53,096 nt of DNA from an uncultured Flavobacteriaceae bacterium (GTDB lineage: Bacteria > Bacteroidota > Bacteroidia > Flavobacteriales > Flavobacteriaceae): contig CAJQLD010000010.1 of NCBI GenBank assembly GCA_905479095.1, positions 1 through 53,096 on the forward strand, given 5' to 3'. Both the position numbers and the translations under genes were made by a program. Numbering within the stretch: the stretch's first letter is position 1; every line of letters starts with the position of its first letter. The notes below the pieces were generated by a model. It saw nothing but the letters and a program-made list of their open reading frames with translations, made no database searches and was not told where the DNA came from. This document shows, piece by piece, positions 44,636 through 53,096 of the stretch.

Positions 44636-45895
44636 TTAATTTGCTTTATGAGAAAACAGTGTAGGTTTAAATGTCATCATGACCCATACCCATGAATTGT
44701 TTTCATTTTTATCGCCACCTTTTAAAACTTCTAGAGTACGTGTCGCAAATAGTTTGGAATATCCTGCATTCAGGTTTATGTCTTTGGCGATTTTATAGCC
44801 AACGGTTAAATCAATTTCTGTTCCTAAATTAGCATCCATTTTAGTTGTTCCATCAAACACATCAGCGGCCGCTGAAAATAAATGAGGGGTTAGTTTTGCC
44901 GAAAATTTATCTTTAGAATAGCCTAGAGTCATATTGATATCGGTCAATCCAACGCTGTTAGCATGGTTTCCCACATAGAAATAATCCATAAAACCGTTAA
45001 ATTTATGATTCGTACCAAATAAGGGTGCAAACGATTTTATGTCTGTACTACTAGCATTAGAATCTTTTCCCGAAAGCTGTTCCATTCCCAAACCTAACGA
45101 CCACTCCTTTGTAACCTTATAACCAATATTTCCTGCAAAATAGGAGGTGCTAACATCATTATTTAATGATTTTCCTGTTTGTAAATATGCGGAAACATTT
45201 GCATTAAATTTACCTGATTTATAGGTGAGTCTGGGTCCTATTGTTTGCATATAATCAATTGTTTGGCTAGCGTCAATATCTAAATATTCGATACCAGTAT
45301 TTAGCAATAGAAAACTCACCCCAATGGCGTTGAAATCTCCGTGGTACCAAGCATACTGAAAGGATTTGTAGTCTGCTGCGTTGCTATACAAGTTATCTAC
45401 GTTAGATTGCGAATCGGCATTTAATGCAAAACCTATATCTAATTTATTATCTGCATTTGGAGTGTATTTAAACAAAAAGGCATCGTGACTTCTTGCTTGT
45501 TGTGCCCAACCTACATTACCAAAAATTCTATGATCATCATACACTATTTCTTGACGTCCGAATTTAAAGGATATTTTATTATTTGGGATGTATGCTGCCC
45601 AAGTTTCGTGCAAAGCTGATGCTTTATCGTCGCTTGATAGGGTGCCAACGTCCCCCCAGACTCTTACGTTTTGCATCACAATTTTTAATTTTAATTTTTC
45701 ATTTTTGAAGCCAAAATTTAGACGTGTTCGTTGGGATACAAAGTTTGAGCCCTCTTGGTTTGTGTTTAATAATAATTGATAGCCCTGCTTGTTTTCGAAA
45801 CGAGGCCTTAATTCTGCCGATAAGTCAAATTGTTGTGCCAAAGCACTAAATACGAACAGTGAGGCTATGATTGTAGTAAGTAATTTTTTTTTCAT
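44636..45895 (-). CDS. Alginate-export-type outer-membrane porin
   Basis: A 419-residue outer-membrane barrel with a signal peptide ('LLTTIIASLFVFSALAQ'). 'QRTRLNFGFKNEKLKLKIVM' and 'HETWAAYIPNNKISFKFGRQ' are typical of the Alginate_exp family, whose best-known member is AlgE. No alginate genes are nearby. It is the last gene of the nirK operon, 30 bp after the SCO gene, so it more likely passes a small solute connected with nitrite or copper handling. That role is an inference from operon position. Confidence 0.85.
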   Translation of the reverse strand: MKKKLLTTIIASLFVFSALAQQFDLSAELRPRFENKQGYQLLLNTNQEGSNFVSQRTRLNFGFKNEKLKLKIVMQNVRVWGDVGTLSSDDKASALHETWAAYIPNNKISFKFGRQEIVYDDHRIFGNVGWAQQARSHDAFLFKYTPNADNKLDIGFALNADSQSNVDNLYSNAADYKSFQYAWYHGDFNAIGVSFLLLNTGIEYLDIDASQTIDYMQTIGPRLTYKSGKFNANVSAYLQTGKSLNNDVSTSYFAGNIGYKVTKEWSLGLGMEQLSGKDSNASSTDIKSFAPLFGTNHKFNGFMDYFYVGNHANSVGLTDINMTLGYSKDKFSAKLTPHLFSAAADVFDGTTKMDANLGTEIDLTVGYKIAKDINLNAGYSKLFATRTLEVLKGGDKNENNSWVWVMMTFKPTLFSHKAN

Positions 45896-45925
45896 TTTTT
45901 TAAGATTGAGTGTTGCATTACTGTT

Positions 45926-46651
45926 TTAATTTTCAGTTGTTAACTCAAGGATTGCTTGAATAGTTTCTTTATTATTAACCCCCAAGCCTTCTTGTTGGTG
46001 GATTAATTCACCACCCTTATTAAACACACTTATTATGTTTGAATGTGAAAAATCTAGTGGCGAAATTTGCTTGTATTTTACGGCTAACACATTCGCAAAT
46101 TCTCTGACACCACTTTCGGTGCCATGTAAAAAGACCCATTGTTTTTCATCCATTTTGTTTTCTATTGCAAATTCTCTTAGACGTTTTGGGGTGTCATTAG
46201 TTGGATCGATACTAACCAATACAAAACGAAGATTTTCTAAATTAGATTTTGGAATTTGAACTTCAATATTTCGCATATCTGCCACTAGGCGTGGGCAAGC
46301 CGCTTTGCAAGTTGTATAGATCATAACCATTACCAGCGTTTTTCCTTTTAAATCCTTTAGTTGAATGGCTTTATCCTCTTTGGTATTCCATAGGCTTGTT
46401 AAATGGAAAATAGATTCATCCGAAATTTGACTCGCTTTTAATACTTTTGAATTTTCTTGTGTGGTAACGATTAAATCCATTTTGCATACCCGACAACTCC
46501 CTGATTCTTTATAGGTTTTATCGGTCTCACATTTCATAGGGCAGTAAAATGAAGTCAAATTATTAGAAGCACTAGTTGCCTTCTTTTTTTTACACGTTAC
46601 CAATGACATTACGAAGAGTAATACGATTAAAACAGATTTTAATTTTTTCAT
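45926..46651 (-). CDS. SCO1/SenC copper chaperone lipoprotein with N-terminal metal-binding domain
   Basis: A 241-residue lipoprotein (lipobox 'SLVTC', Cys20). Residues 36-61 form a small heavy-metal-binding domain ('YCPMKCETD', 'GSCRVCKMDLI') like that of CusB-type proteins. A thioredoxin-fold SCO domain (about 75-240) carries the copper ligands C115 and C119 in 'CKAACP' and H203 in 'DFSHSN'. SCO proteins deliver copper to oxidases and copper enzymes. Lying in one operon with the copper nitrite reductase (4 bp after the nirV-like gene), it probably loads copper into NirK. The two-domain fusion is less usual than SCO alone. Confidence 0.9.
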   Translation of the reverse strand: MKKLKSVLIVLLFVMSLVTCKKKKATSASNNLTSFYCPMKCETDKTYKESGSCRVCKMDLIVTTQENSKVLKASQISDESIFHLTSLWNTKEDKAIQLKDLKGKTLVMVMIYTTCKAACPRLVADMRNIEVQIPKSNLENLRFVLVSIDPTNDTPKRLREFAIENKMDEKQWVFLHGTESGVREFANVLAVKYKQISPLDFSHSNIISVFNKGGELIHQQEGLGVNNKETIQAILELTTEN

Positions 46652-46655
46652 TTCG

Positions 46656-47432
46656 TTATTGTGAGTTATTAATCGATTTTACACATCGAAACCCTAGGGT
46701 TTTAACGGCATATTTGGCTTTTAAACTCCCCCTAAGTGCATAGCGCATAAAAGCAGCGTAATTCATTAAGTCTGTGGCGCCAATAGCGGCGCTTCCGCAA
46801 AAAAGGCTGGAGTCATTATCAACATCTTTTCTAGATTCTCCTGAAATTAGAACCGAATTAAAATCTAAAGTCCATTCCCATACCAGTCCATGTAAATCAT
46901 ATACATTCCAATAATTTTTAAAGGTTGACCCAATGTCATTTTTAAAAGTTTTTGGTTTTTCATACCAACTTAAAATTTGTTCATTATAAGTTTTTAGTTG
47001 TCGTGCATCTGGAAGGTTTTTATTTGCCATCGCTACATATTCCCATTCATCTATTGTTGGCAATCTTTTTCCTTGAAAATCGCAATAGTCTTTTGCGACA
47101 AACCATGAAATATTAGTGATTGGCGCATTTAAGGATTGCATATCTCCCAACTCCAGATCTGATTTCCAGTTAATTAGATAATTTTCATCTGCAAAGAGCT
47201 TTTTTATGTTTGATCGTTTCCATTTAGGATTCTTTTTTACAAACTCTAAAAACAGCTTATTAGTCACAGGATACACATCTATCTTAAAATCTGAGACGTT
47301 CACTTTTAACGAATCTCGACCATAAAGAGGTGTGTAAGTTCCTCCTTTTATCAGCACCATTTTAGATTGACAATTTGCAGTCAGGCTAAAGAGTAGTGTA
47401 ATGCAAATTATCAATCTATTAATAGGTTTCAT
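46656..47432 (-). CDS. nirV: NirV-like formylglycine-generating-enzyme-fold protein
   Basis: A 258-residue exported protein (hydrophobic N-terminus ending 'SLTANCQS'; the Cys could be lipidated). The FGE/SUMF1 fold is seen in 'MVLIKGGTYTPLYG', 'VYPVTNKLFLEFV', 'APITNISWFVAKDYCDFQGK', 'RLPTIDEWEYVA', 'DLHGLVWEWTLDF' and 'LGFRCVKS'. NirV proteins of this fold follow nirK in several denitrifiers; their function is unsettled. Here the gene starts 15 bp after nirK. The symbol is given on fold plus context. No sulfatase gene is nearby, which argues against true sulfatase activation. Confidence 0.8.
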   Translation of the reverse strand: MKPINRLIICITLLFSLTANCQSKMVLIKGGTYTPLYGRDSLKVNVSDFKIDVYPVTNKLFLEFVKKNPKWKRSNIKKLFADENYLINWKSDLELGDMQSLNAPITNISWFVAKDYCDFQGKRLPTIDEWEYVAMANKNLPDARQLKTYNEQILSWYEKPKTFKNDIGSTFKNYWNVYDLHGLVWEWTLDFNSVLISGESRKDVDNDSSLFCGSAAIGATDLMNYAAFMRYALRGSLKAKYAVKTLGFRCVKSINNSQ

Positions 47433-47447
47433 TGAGAGTTCATTAGT

Positions 47448-48911
47448 TTAATGTCCGCTTTTTACGGCATCAACTTGAGCCTTTGTTACATTTGTTTTGT
47501 TGTTGCCCCATGAGTTGTAGACATAGGTTAGTACATCAGCAATTTCATCATTACTAATCGTTTGTCTAGTCATAACGCTATTATATTTTTTACCGTTCAC
47601 AGTAATTTCCCCCGACTTTCCTTTAAGAATAATTTTAATTGCACGATTGACATCAGCATTTAAGTAATCTGATTTTGCCAATGGCGGAAATGCATTTGGG
47701 ATTCCTTGACCTTCGGCCTGGTGACAAGCAAAACACGTTTGCGTATAAATTTGCTTTCCAGATTCCATTTTCATTGCCAGACTTTTATTAGAATTGGCAA
47801 CTTTAACAGTCTTCTTTCCTTCTGGCATTTGTTGGATGCCGCCCCCTTCTGGATGGTAAATTCCTTCTTGAACTACTCCAGAATAGATTGCTTTATTTTC
47901 TTCGCCTTCTACTTTAAGCATCCCTAGGGCGCCTTTGTTGAATGCTCTAAAAATAGAGTGGTCTACCAAGATGAAAGTTCCTGGAACGTCGACTCTAAAC
48001 TCTACAATCGCTGCGCCTCCAGCAGGGATTAATGTGGTTTGAACATTTTCATTAATCATGCTACCGCCTTCAACACGAACTTTGTCAAAGATTTCCCCTA
48101 TAACGTGAAATGAGGATACTAAATTAGGGCCACCATTTCCAACATATAAACGCACTGTTTCGCCAACATTTGCAGTGATGGCATTATCGCCTGTTAAAGC
48201 ATCTACACTACCATTAAACACCACATAATCGGCATCTTCATCAACGGCTTTTTGCATATCAAAAGATTGTAATCCAGGGGCTCCATTTTCTCCTTTAGTA
48301 TAAAAATCCCCTTGCATTATGTAGTATTCTTTGTCAACCAAGGGCAATCCGCCTTTTGGTTCAACCAAAATTAAACCGTACATGCCATTTGCAATGTGCA
48401 TTCCAACGGGAGCCGTTGCACAGTGGTAAACATACAATCCAGGATTTAAGGTTTTAAAATTGAATTTTTTTTCATGACCAGGTGCTACAAAAGAAGATGT
48501 TGCGCCACCTCCAGGACCTGTTACAGCATGTAAATCAATGTTATGCGGTAATTTATTGTCTGGGTGATTTGAGAGTGTAAACTCCACTTCATCACCAACT
48601 CTAGTCCGAATGAAACTCCCTGGTACAGAACCGCCAAAAGTCCAATAATTATAAGTAGTCCCATCGGTCATAGTTCCTTCTTTTTCAAGAACTTCCATGT
48701 TAACAATAAGCTTTTTAGCCTTTCGTCTTCCCACAGGTCTTGGTACATTGGGAGGCGACGTTAATTCAGCGGTCATTTCTCTGCTTACAGGGATGTCAGC
48801 AGTGCTTGGTTTTTCAGTTTTATCGGCGTCTTTACAGCCCGAAAAAAGCATTGTTATCATTGTAAACGCTACAAATGATATTCTCATTTTTGATTTTTGT
48901 TTTACGATCAT
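47448..48911 (-). CDS. nirK: Copper nitrite reductase with fused C-terminal cytochrome c domain
   Basis: A 487-residue lipoprotein (lipobox 'MLFSGC', Cys26) reducing nitrite to nitric oxide in the periplasm. All copper ligands are present: type 1 H123, C164, H172, M177; type 2 H128, H163, H318; catalytic D126 and H269. The C-terminal 100 residues are a class I cytochrome c with C393-F-A-C-H397 and likely axial M447, which would feed electrons directly to the type 1 copper as in three-domain NirK of Ralstonia pickettii. A second ATG at 48887 gives a shorter signal peptide and is possible. It is the first gene of an operon with nirV, sco and a porin. Confidence 0.96.
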   Translation of the reverse strand: MIVKQKSKMRISFVAFTMITMLFSGCKDADKTEKPSTADIPVSREMTAELTSPPNVPRPVGRRKAKKLIVNMEVLEKEGTMTDGTTYNYWTFGGSVPGSFIRTRVGDEVEFTLSNHPDNKLPHNIDLHAVTGPGGGATSSFVAPGHEKKFNFKTLNPGLYVYHCATAPVGMHIANGMYGLILVEPKGGLPLVDKEYYIMQGDFYTKGENGAPGLQSFDMQKAVDEDADYVVFNGSVDALTGDNAITANVGETVRLYVGNGGPNLVSSFHVIGEIFDKVRVEGGSMINENVQTTLIPAGGAAIVEFRVDVPGTFILVDHSIFRAFNKGALGMLKVEGEENKAIYSGVVQEGIYHPEGGGIQQMPEGKKTVKVANSNKSLAMKMESGKQIYTQTCFACHQAEGQGIPNAFPPLAKSDYLNADVNRAIKIILKGKSGEITVNGKKYNSVMTRQTISNDEIADVLTYVYNSWGNNKTNVTKAQVDAVKSGH

Positions 48912-48964
48912 GATTACTAGTTGTTAATTTATAAATAAGGGGTTTTAGATGTTAATTATTACAT

Positions 48965-48972
48965 CAAAAATA
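48965..48972 (-). promoter_or_regulatory. -7 box (TATTTTTG) of the nirK operon
   Basis: An exact TAnnTTTG match on the minus strand, placing the transcription start near 48959-48960. No -33 TTG is present at 17-23 bp, as expected for an activator-dependent promoter. Confidence 0.55.
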
Positions 48973-48995
48973 TCTCTAATAAAGCTTTAAAAAGA

Positions 48996-49007
48996 TGACT
49001 TTTGTCA
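48996..49007. promoter_or_regulatory. Candidate CRP/FNR-family activator site for nirK
   Basis: The palindrome TGAC-TTTT-GTCA is centred at 49001.5, about 41.5 bp upstream of the predicted nirK start, the class II activator position. The half-site spacing fits FNR/DNR/HcpR-type nitrogen-oxide regulators. Confidence 0.5.
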
Positions 49008-49147
49008 GTTATTAAAACGAACCGTAGTTAGGCGGTTATAAACATTAATTGGGATACAACTCCCCTTGATCTTTTTAATAAACCTTGATTCCATTAAAAT
49101 ATCTTTATATTTATCTCGTTTTCACATCTCATATTCGTGAAAAATCG

Positions 49148-49155
49148 TATTTTTG
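49148..49155 (+). promoter_or_regulatory. -7 box (TATTTTTG) of sucA
   Basis: An exact TAnnTTTG match 38 bp before the ATG. The 16-base context AAATCGTATTTTTGAC (49142-49157) is identical to that before tadA (34248-34263). Confidence 0.5.
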
Positions 49156-49193
49156 ACAATATTTTTCTAAAGAAAAAATAGAATTATTAATTC

Positions 49194-51962
49194 ATGGATA
49201 AGTATTCTTTTTTAAACGCCGCTCATACCGCCTATTTTGCGGATCTGTACGAACAATACCAACAAGACCCAGATAGCGTTGAGCCAAGCTGGAAAGCTTT
49301 CTTTCAAGGCTATGATTTTGGCAGCGAAGGGTTTGAGGTTTCTGATGATATTGTGGAAGGCGTTAAAACTCAAATTCCAGAGCATGTACAGAAAGAGTTT
49401 CAAGTTGTAAAATTAATTGATGATTATCGAACTCGAGGCCATTTATTTACCAAAACAAACCCTGTTAGAGATCGAAGAAAATATTCGCCTTCACTCGATT
49501 TAGAAAACTTTGGATTGTCCTCTAAAGATTTAGATACTGTTTTTAACGCAGGCGATACTATAGGCATTGGACCCCAAAGTTTACGCGAGATTCAAAAACA
49601 TCTTGAAGCGATTTATTGCGATGCAATAGGCGTAGAATACATGTATATCCGTCGACCGAATGAACGTCAATGGATTCAAAATAAAATCAACAATAATGAT
49701 AATCAGCGTAATTTTACGGCTGATGAAAAAAAACATATCCTCAAAAAACTAAATGAAGCCGTTTCGTTTGAGACCTTTTTGCACACAAAATATGTAGGGC
49801 AAAAACGATTTTCATTAGAGGGAAATGAATCTTTAATCCCTGCGATTGATGTGATCATTGAAAAAGCCGCCGCTTATGGTGTCAAAGAATTTGTCATGGG
49901 AATGGCCCATCGTGGTCGTTTGAGTACGTTGACCAATATTTTTGGAAAATCGGCTAGTGATATTTTTAGTGAATTTGATGGAAAAGATTATGAAGAAGAA
50001 GTCTTTGATGGCGATGTAAAATACCATCTTGGTTGGACGAGTGACCGATTGACCGATAATGGCAATCGAATTAACTTGAGCATCGCACCAAACCCATCAC
50101 ACCTCGAAACTGTAGGAGCCGTTGTGGAAGGAATTACAAGAGCTAAACAAGATAAATTTAAGCCCGAAGACGCCAGTAAAGTGTTGCCAATTGTGGTGCA
50201 CGGCGATGCTGCGATTGCAGGGCAAGGCCTCGTGTACGAAGTTGTTCAAATGGCACAACTAGACGGCTATAAAACCAATGGAACGATTCATATTGTAGTC
50301 AATAACCAAATTGGATTTACGACTAACTATTTAGATGCACGCTCATCAACCTATTGTACAGATGTTGCGAAAGTGACGCTTTCACCAGTCTTGCATGTCA
50401 ATGCCGATGATGCCGAGGCCGTAGTGCACTCTATGATTTTTGCACTCGATTTCAGAATGCAGTTTAAGCGCGATGTGTTTATCGATTTATTGGGCTATCG
50501 AAAATATGGTCATAACGAAGGCGATGAACCTCGTTTTACACAACCTAAACTGTATAAAGCGATTGCAAATCATAACAATCCACGCGATATTTATGCGCAA
50601 AAACTAATGGATGAAGGAGTGATTGATTCAAGCTATGTTTCTAAACTTGAACAAGATTATAAGGCTTCTTTAGAAACGGAATTAAAATCGTCGAGACAAG
50701 AAGATAAAACCGTTATCACACCGTTTATGCAAGAGGCTTGGGAAAATTTCCCCAGAGCCAAAGCAAATAAAATGCTAGCTACGATCGATACCACCTTTCC
50801 AAAAGAAAAACTGGTTTCAATCACTAAGATTATAGCTTCGCTTCCTAAAGATAAAAAATTTATACGTAAGATTTCACGCCTGATAGAAGCACGTCAACAA
50901 ATGTTTGACAATAATAAGCTCGATTGGTCGATGGCCGAACACCTTGCCTATGGCTCCCTTTTAGAAGAAGGTTTCAATGTCCGTATTTCTGGTCAGGATG
51001 TTGAACGAGGGACTTTTTCGCACCGTCATGCGGTAGTTAAAGTAGAAGACAGTGAAGAAGAAGTGGTCCTCCTTAAAAATATAAGTCCAAATCAAGGGCA
51101 ATTTAATATTTACAACTCCTTATTGTCAGAATACGGGGTAGTTGGTTTTGATTACGGCTATGCAATGGCAAGTCCAAACACGCTTACAATCTGGGAAGCT
51201 CAATTTGGAGATTTCAGTAATGGCGCTCAAATTATGATTGACCAATACATTTCATGTGGTGAAGACAAATGGAAAACACCAAATGGAATCGTCCTATTAT
51301 TGCCACATGGATATGAAGGCCAAGGGGCTGAACATTCGTCGGGTCGAATGGAACGTTACCTTCAACTTTGTGGAAAAGACAATATGTTTATTGCCGATTG
51401 TACAACGCCTGCCAACATGTTTCATTTATTACGACGTCAATTAAAAGCAGATTTCAGAAAACCATTGATTGTATTCACGCCAAAGAGTTTATTACGTCAT
51501 CCAAAAGTCGTGTCTTCAGTAGAAGAATTTGCAAACGGAAGTTTTCAAATGCTAATTGATGATACCACAGCAAAAGCCACAGAAGTTAAAACCTTAGTTT
51601 TTGTGACGGGTAAATTTTATTACGATTTATTGGAAGCACAAGAAACGTTAGGAAGAACCGATATTGCTTTAGTTCGCGTCGAACAATTATTTCCACTTCC
51701 AGAAAAAGAAATTGAAGCCGTCATTTCAAAATACACAAATGCCGATGATATTGTCTGGGCACAAGAAGAACCAAGAAATATGGGGGCGTATGCCCACATT
51801 TTAATGCATATCGACGCTGCTAGAAATTGGCGATCCGCCTCTAGACGAAGTTATAGTGCGCCCGCCGCAGGAAGCTCCACACGATCTAAAAAAAGACATC
51901 AAGAAATAATAGATTTTGTTTTTGATAAAACAAAAGACAATCAACGTAAAAAACTAAAATAA
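49194..51962 (+). CDS. sucA: 2-oxoglutarate dehydrogenase E1 component
   Basis: A 922-residue thiamine-diphosphate decarboxylase of the TCA cycle. The N-terminal peptide '[20 protein letters not shown]' matches the E2-binding region of OdhA/SucA. The core shows '[20 protein letters not shown]', '[20 protein letters not shown]', 'VNNQIGFTT' (TPP/Mg site), '[19 protein letters not shown]' and '[18 protein letters not shown]'. The transketolase-like C-terminal part contains 'GMERYLQLC' and '[10 protein letters not shown]'. It lies 7 bp before sucB in one operon. Length is normal. Confidence 0.97.
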   Translation: MDKYSFLNAAHTAYFADLYEQYQQDPDSVEPSWKAFFQGYDFGSEGFEVSDDIVEGVKTQIPEHVQKEFQVVKLIDDYRTRGHLFTKTNPVRDRRKYSPSLDLENFGLSSKDLDTVFNAGDTIGIGPQSLREIQKHLEAIYCDAIGVEYMYIRRPNERQWIQNKINNNDNQRNFTADEKKHILKKLNEAVSFETFLHTKYVGQKRFSLEGNESLIPAIDVIIEKAAAYGVKEFVMGMAHRGRLSTLTNIFGKSASDIFSEFDGKDYEEEVFDGDVKYHLGWTSDRLTDNGNRINLSIAPNPSHLETVGAVVEGITRAKQDKFKPEDASKVLPIVVHGDAAIAGQGLVYEVVQMAQLDGYKTNGTIHIVVNNQIGFTTNYLDARSSTYCTDVAKVTLSPVLHVNADDAEAVVHSMIFALDFRMQFKRDVFIDLLGYRKYGHNEGDEPRFTQPKLYKAIANHNNPRDIYAQKLMDEGVIDSSYVSKLEQDYKASLETELKSSRQEDKTVITPFMQEAWENFPRAKANKMLATIDTTFPKEKLVSITKIIASLPKDKKFIRKISRLIEARQQMFDNNKLDWSMAEHLAYGSLLEEGFNVRISGQDVERGTFSHRHAVVKVEDSEEEVVLLKNISPNQGQFNIYNSLLSEYGVVGFDYGYAMASPNTLTIWEAQFGDFSNGAQIMIDQYISCGEDKWKTPNGIVLLLPHGYEGQGAEHSSGRMERYLQLCGKDNMFIADCTTPANMFHLLRRQLKADFRKPLIVFTPKSLLRHPKVVSSVEEFANGSFQMLIDDTTAKATEVKTLVFVTGKFYYDLLEAQETLGRTDIALVRVEQLFPLPEKEIEAVISKYTNADDIVWAQEEPRNMGAYAHILMHIDAARNWRSASRRSYSAPAAGSSTRSKKRHQEIIDFVFDKTKDNQRKKLK

Positions 51963-51969
51963 ACACACA

Positions 51970-53096
51970 ATGATTTTAGAAATGAAAGTGCCTTCTCCAG
52001 GCGAATCCATCACAGAAGTTGAAATTGCAGAATGGTTAGTTCAAGAAGGCGATTATGTAGAAAAAGATCAAGCTATTGCTGAGGTTGATAGCGATAAAGC
52101 AACCTTAGAATTGCCAGCAGAAGCCAGTGGAACCGTAACGTTTAAAGCGGAGGTCGGCGATGCCGTGGACGTTGGTGCTGTGGTGTGTTTGATAGATACG
52201 AGTGCTGCAAAACCAGAAGGAGGAGACGCCCCTACAACGACGGCTTCCACTCCGGAAGTGGTGGTAACACCAAAAGTTGAAACACCAGTTAACACAACCT
52301 ATGCTACAGGCGCTGCGAGTCCTGCGGCTAAAAAAATATTATCTGAAAAAGGGATGGATTCCACGACCATTGTCGGTACTGGAAAAGATGGACGCATTAC
52401 TAAAGAAGACGCCGTAAAGGCGGTTCCAGCGATGGGACAATCAACTAACGTAGAAGGTCGTGGTGTGTCGCGTTCTAAACTATCTATGTTACGTCGAAAA
52501 GTAGCAGAACGCTTGGTGGCTGTCAAAAATGAAACGGCGATGTTAACGACGTTTAATGAAGTTGATATGTCGCCAATTTTTGAATTGAGAAAACAATACA
52601 AAGAGACCTTTAAAGAAAAGCACGGTGTTGGACTCGGATTTATGAGCTTCTTTACGCTCGCCGTAGTGCGTGCATTAAAATTATTTCCTTCGGTCAATTC
52701 TATGATCGATGGAAAAGAAATGATTTCCTATGATTTCTGTGATATCAGTATCGCCGTTTCAGGACCAAAAGGTTTAATGGTTCCCGTGATTAGAAACGCG
52801 GAGGACTTAACGTTTAGAGGCGTAGAATCGGAAGTGAAGCGCTTGGCAATTCTTGCCCGTGATGGACAAATCACCGTGGATGAAATGACGGGAGGAACCT
52901 TTACAATTACGAATGGTGGTGTTTTTGGAAGCATGCTTTCAACGCCGATCATCAATCCACCTCAAAGTGCAATTCTTGGAATGCATAATATCGTGGAACG
53001 TCCAGTCGCCCTTAATGGTGAAGTCGTCATTCGTCCGATTATGTACGTTGCCTTATCCTATGACCATCGAATTATTGACGGAAAAGAATCGGTTGG
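51970..53096 (+). CDS. sucB: Dihydrolipoyllysine-residue succinyltransferase (E2), 3' truncated by window
   Basis: It starts at ATG 51970 and stays open to the right window edge, giving 375 complete codons; the last part of the catalytic domain lies outside. The lipoyl domain (1 to about 78) has the lipoylated K43 in '[11 protein letters not shown]'. A Pro/Thr-rich linker follows. The E3/E1-binding domain (about 115-150) reads '[12 protein letters not shown]' and 'GRITKEDAV'. The acyltransferase domain begins near 165 with 'RRKVAERLV' and reaches the active-site '[11 protein letters not shown]' just before the edge. It transfers succinyl groups to CoA in the 2-oxoglutarate dehydrogenase complex with SucA. 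Confidence 0.96.
   Translation, partial: MILEMKVPSPGESITEVEIAEWLVQEGDYVEKDQAIAEVDSDKATLELPAEASGTVTFKAEVGDAVDVGAVVCLIDTSAAKPEGGDAPTTTASTPEVVVTPKVETPVNTTYATGAASPAAKKILSEKGMDSTTIVGTGKDGRITKEDAVKAVPAMGQSTNVEGRGVSRSKLSMLRRKVAERLVAVKNETAMLTTFNEVDMSPIFELRKQYKETFKEKHGVGLGFMSFFTLAVVRALKLFPSVNSMIDGKEMISYDFCDISIAVSGPKGLMVPVIRNAEDLTFRGVESEVKRLAILARDGQITVDEMTGGTFTITNGGVFGSMLSTPIINPPQSAILGMHNIVERPVALNGEVVIRPIMYVALSYDHRIIDGKESV

Noticed and set aside
46656-47432. Sulfatase-activating formylglycine-generating enzyme
   Set aside because: No sulfatase gene is nearby and the gene is embedded in a nirK operon, where NirV-like proteins of the same fold are known.

Overview
The window is chromosomal DNA from a member of the Bacteroidota, most likely a marine Flavobacteriaceae. 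It is AT-rich. Outer-membrane uptake genes are of SusC/SusD and carboxypeptidase-like-domain TonB receptor type. An ECF sigma/FecR pair is present, many starts lie behind Bacteroidota-type -7 boxes (TAnnTTTG), and small membrane proteins look flavobacterial. No insertion sequence, prophage, CRISPR array or rRNA was seen. There is one tRNA, tRNA-Pro(GGG).

Layout. 1-3.3 kb: a partial NTF2-like protein, a CDGSH iron-sulfur protein, purU, tRNA-Pro, an HxlR regulator and a tandem NTF2-like secreted protein. 3.4-11.8 kb: an uptake locus of ECF sigma factor, divergent FecR anti-sigma factor, STN-containing SusC receptor, SusD lipoprotein and an organophosphate-antiporter-type permease. 11.9-22.2 kb: DsbD, HupE/UreJ-like protein, dCMP deaminase, S41 protease, MarC, DUF3109 protein and class Ia ribonucleotide reductase in nrdB-nrdA order. 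22.2-30.9 kb: an apparent phosphate block with a PiT transporter carrying a PhoU/DUF47-like tail, a phosphate-selective-type porin, a small MORN-like protein, a TonB receptor and a beta-helix lipoprotein. 31-36.7 kb: dgt, dxs, tadA, a small membrane protein and aspS. 36.8-43.2 kb: a TetR-TolC-adaptor-RND efflux operon. 43.3-44.6 kb: a polyprenyl diphosphate synthase with an overlapping unknown gene. 44.6-48.9 kb: a nitrite-reduction operon of nirK with fused cytochrome c, a nirV-like gene, a SCO copper chaperone with a metal-binding domain, and an alginate-export-type porin. 49.2 kb to the end: sucA and partial sucB of 2-oxoglutarate dehydrogenase.

The most unusual stretch is 25.8-26.2 kb, upstream of the phosphate porin. 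A 23-bp inverted repeat (21/23 identical) brackets 97 bp that contains 11-bp-phased direct repeats resembling a Pho box and a terminator with no annotated gene on its strand. The porin frame reaches back through an obvious signal peptide without any ATG/GTG/TTG start. This could be an invertible promoter, an attenuator or an unannotated small RNA.

Other regulatory signals read from the sequence: a palindrome centred about 41.5 bp upstream of the predicted nirK transcription start, as expected for a CRP/FNR-family activator; a 9+9 inverted repeat overlapping the promoter of the tetR efflux operon; a 14-bp inverted repeat between the HxlR gene and its neighbour; four consecutive hairpins in the nrdB-nrdA gap; a 61-bp terminator-containing element present twice; and several -7 boxes so close to start codons that the mRNAs should be leaderless. 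Functions are assigned from motifs and architecture read by eye; no database search was run.
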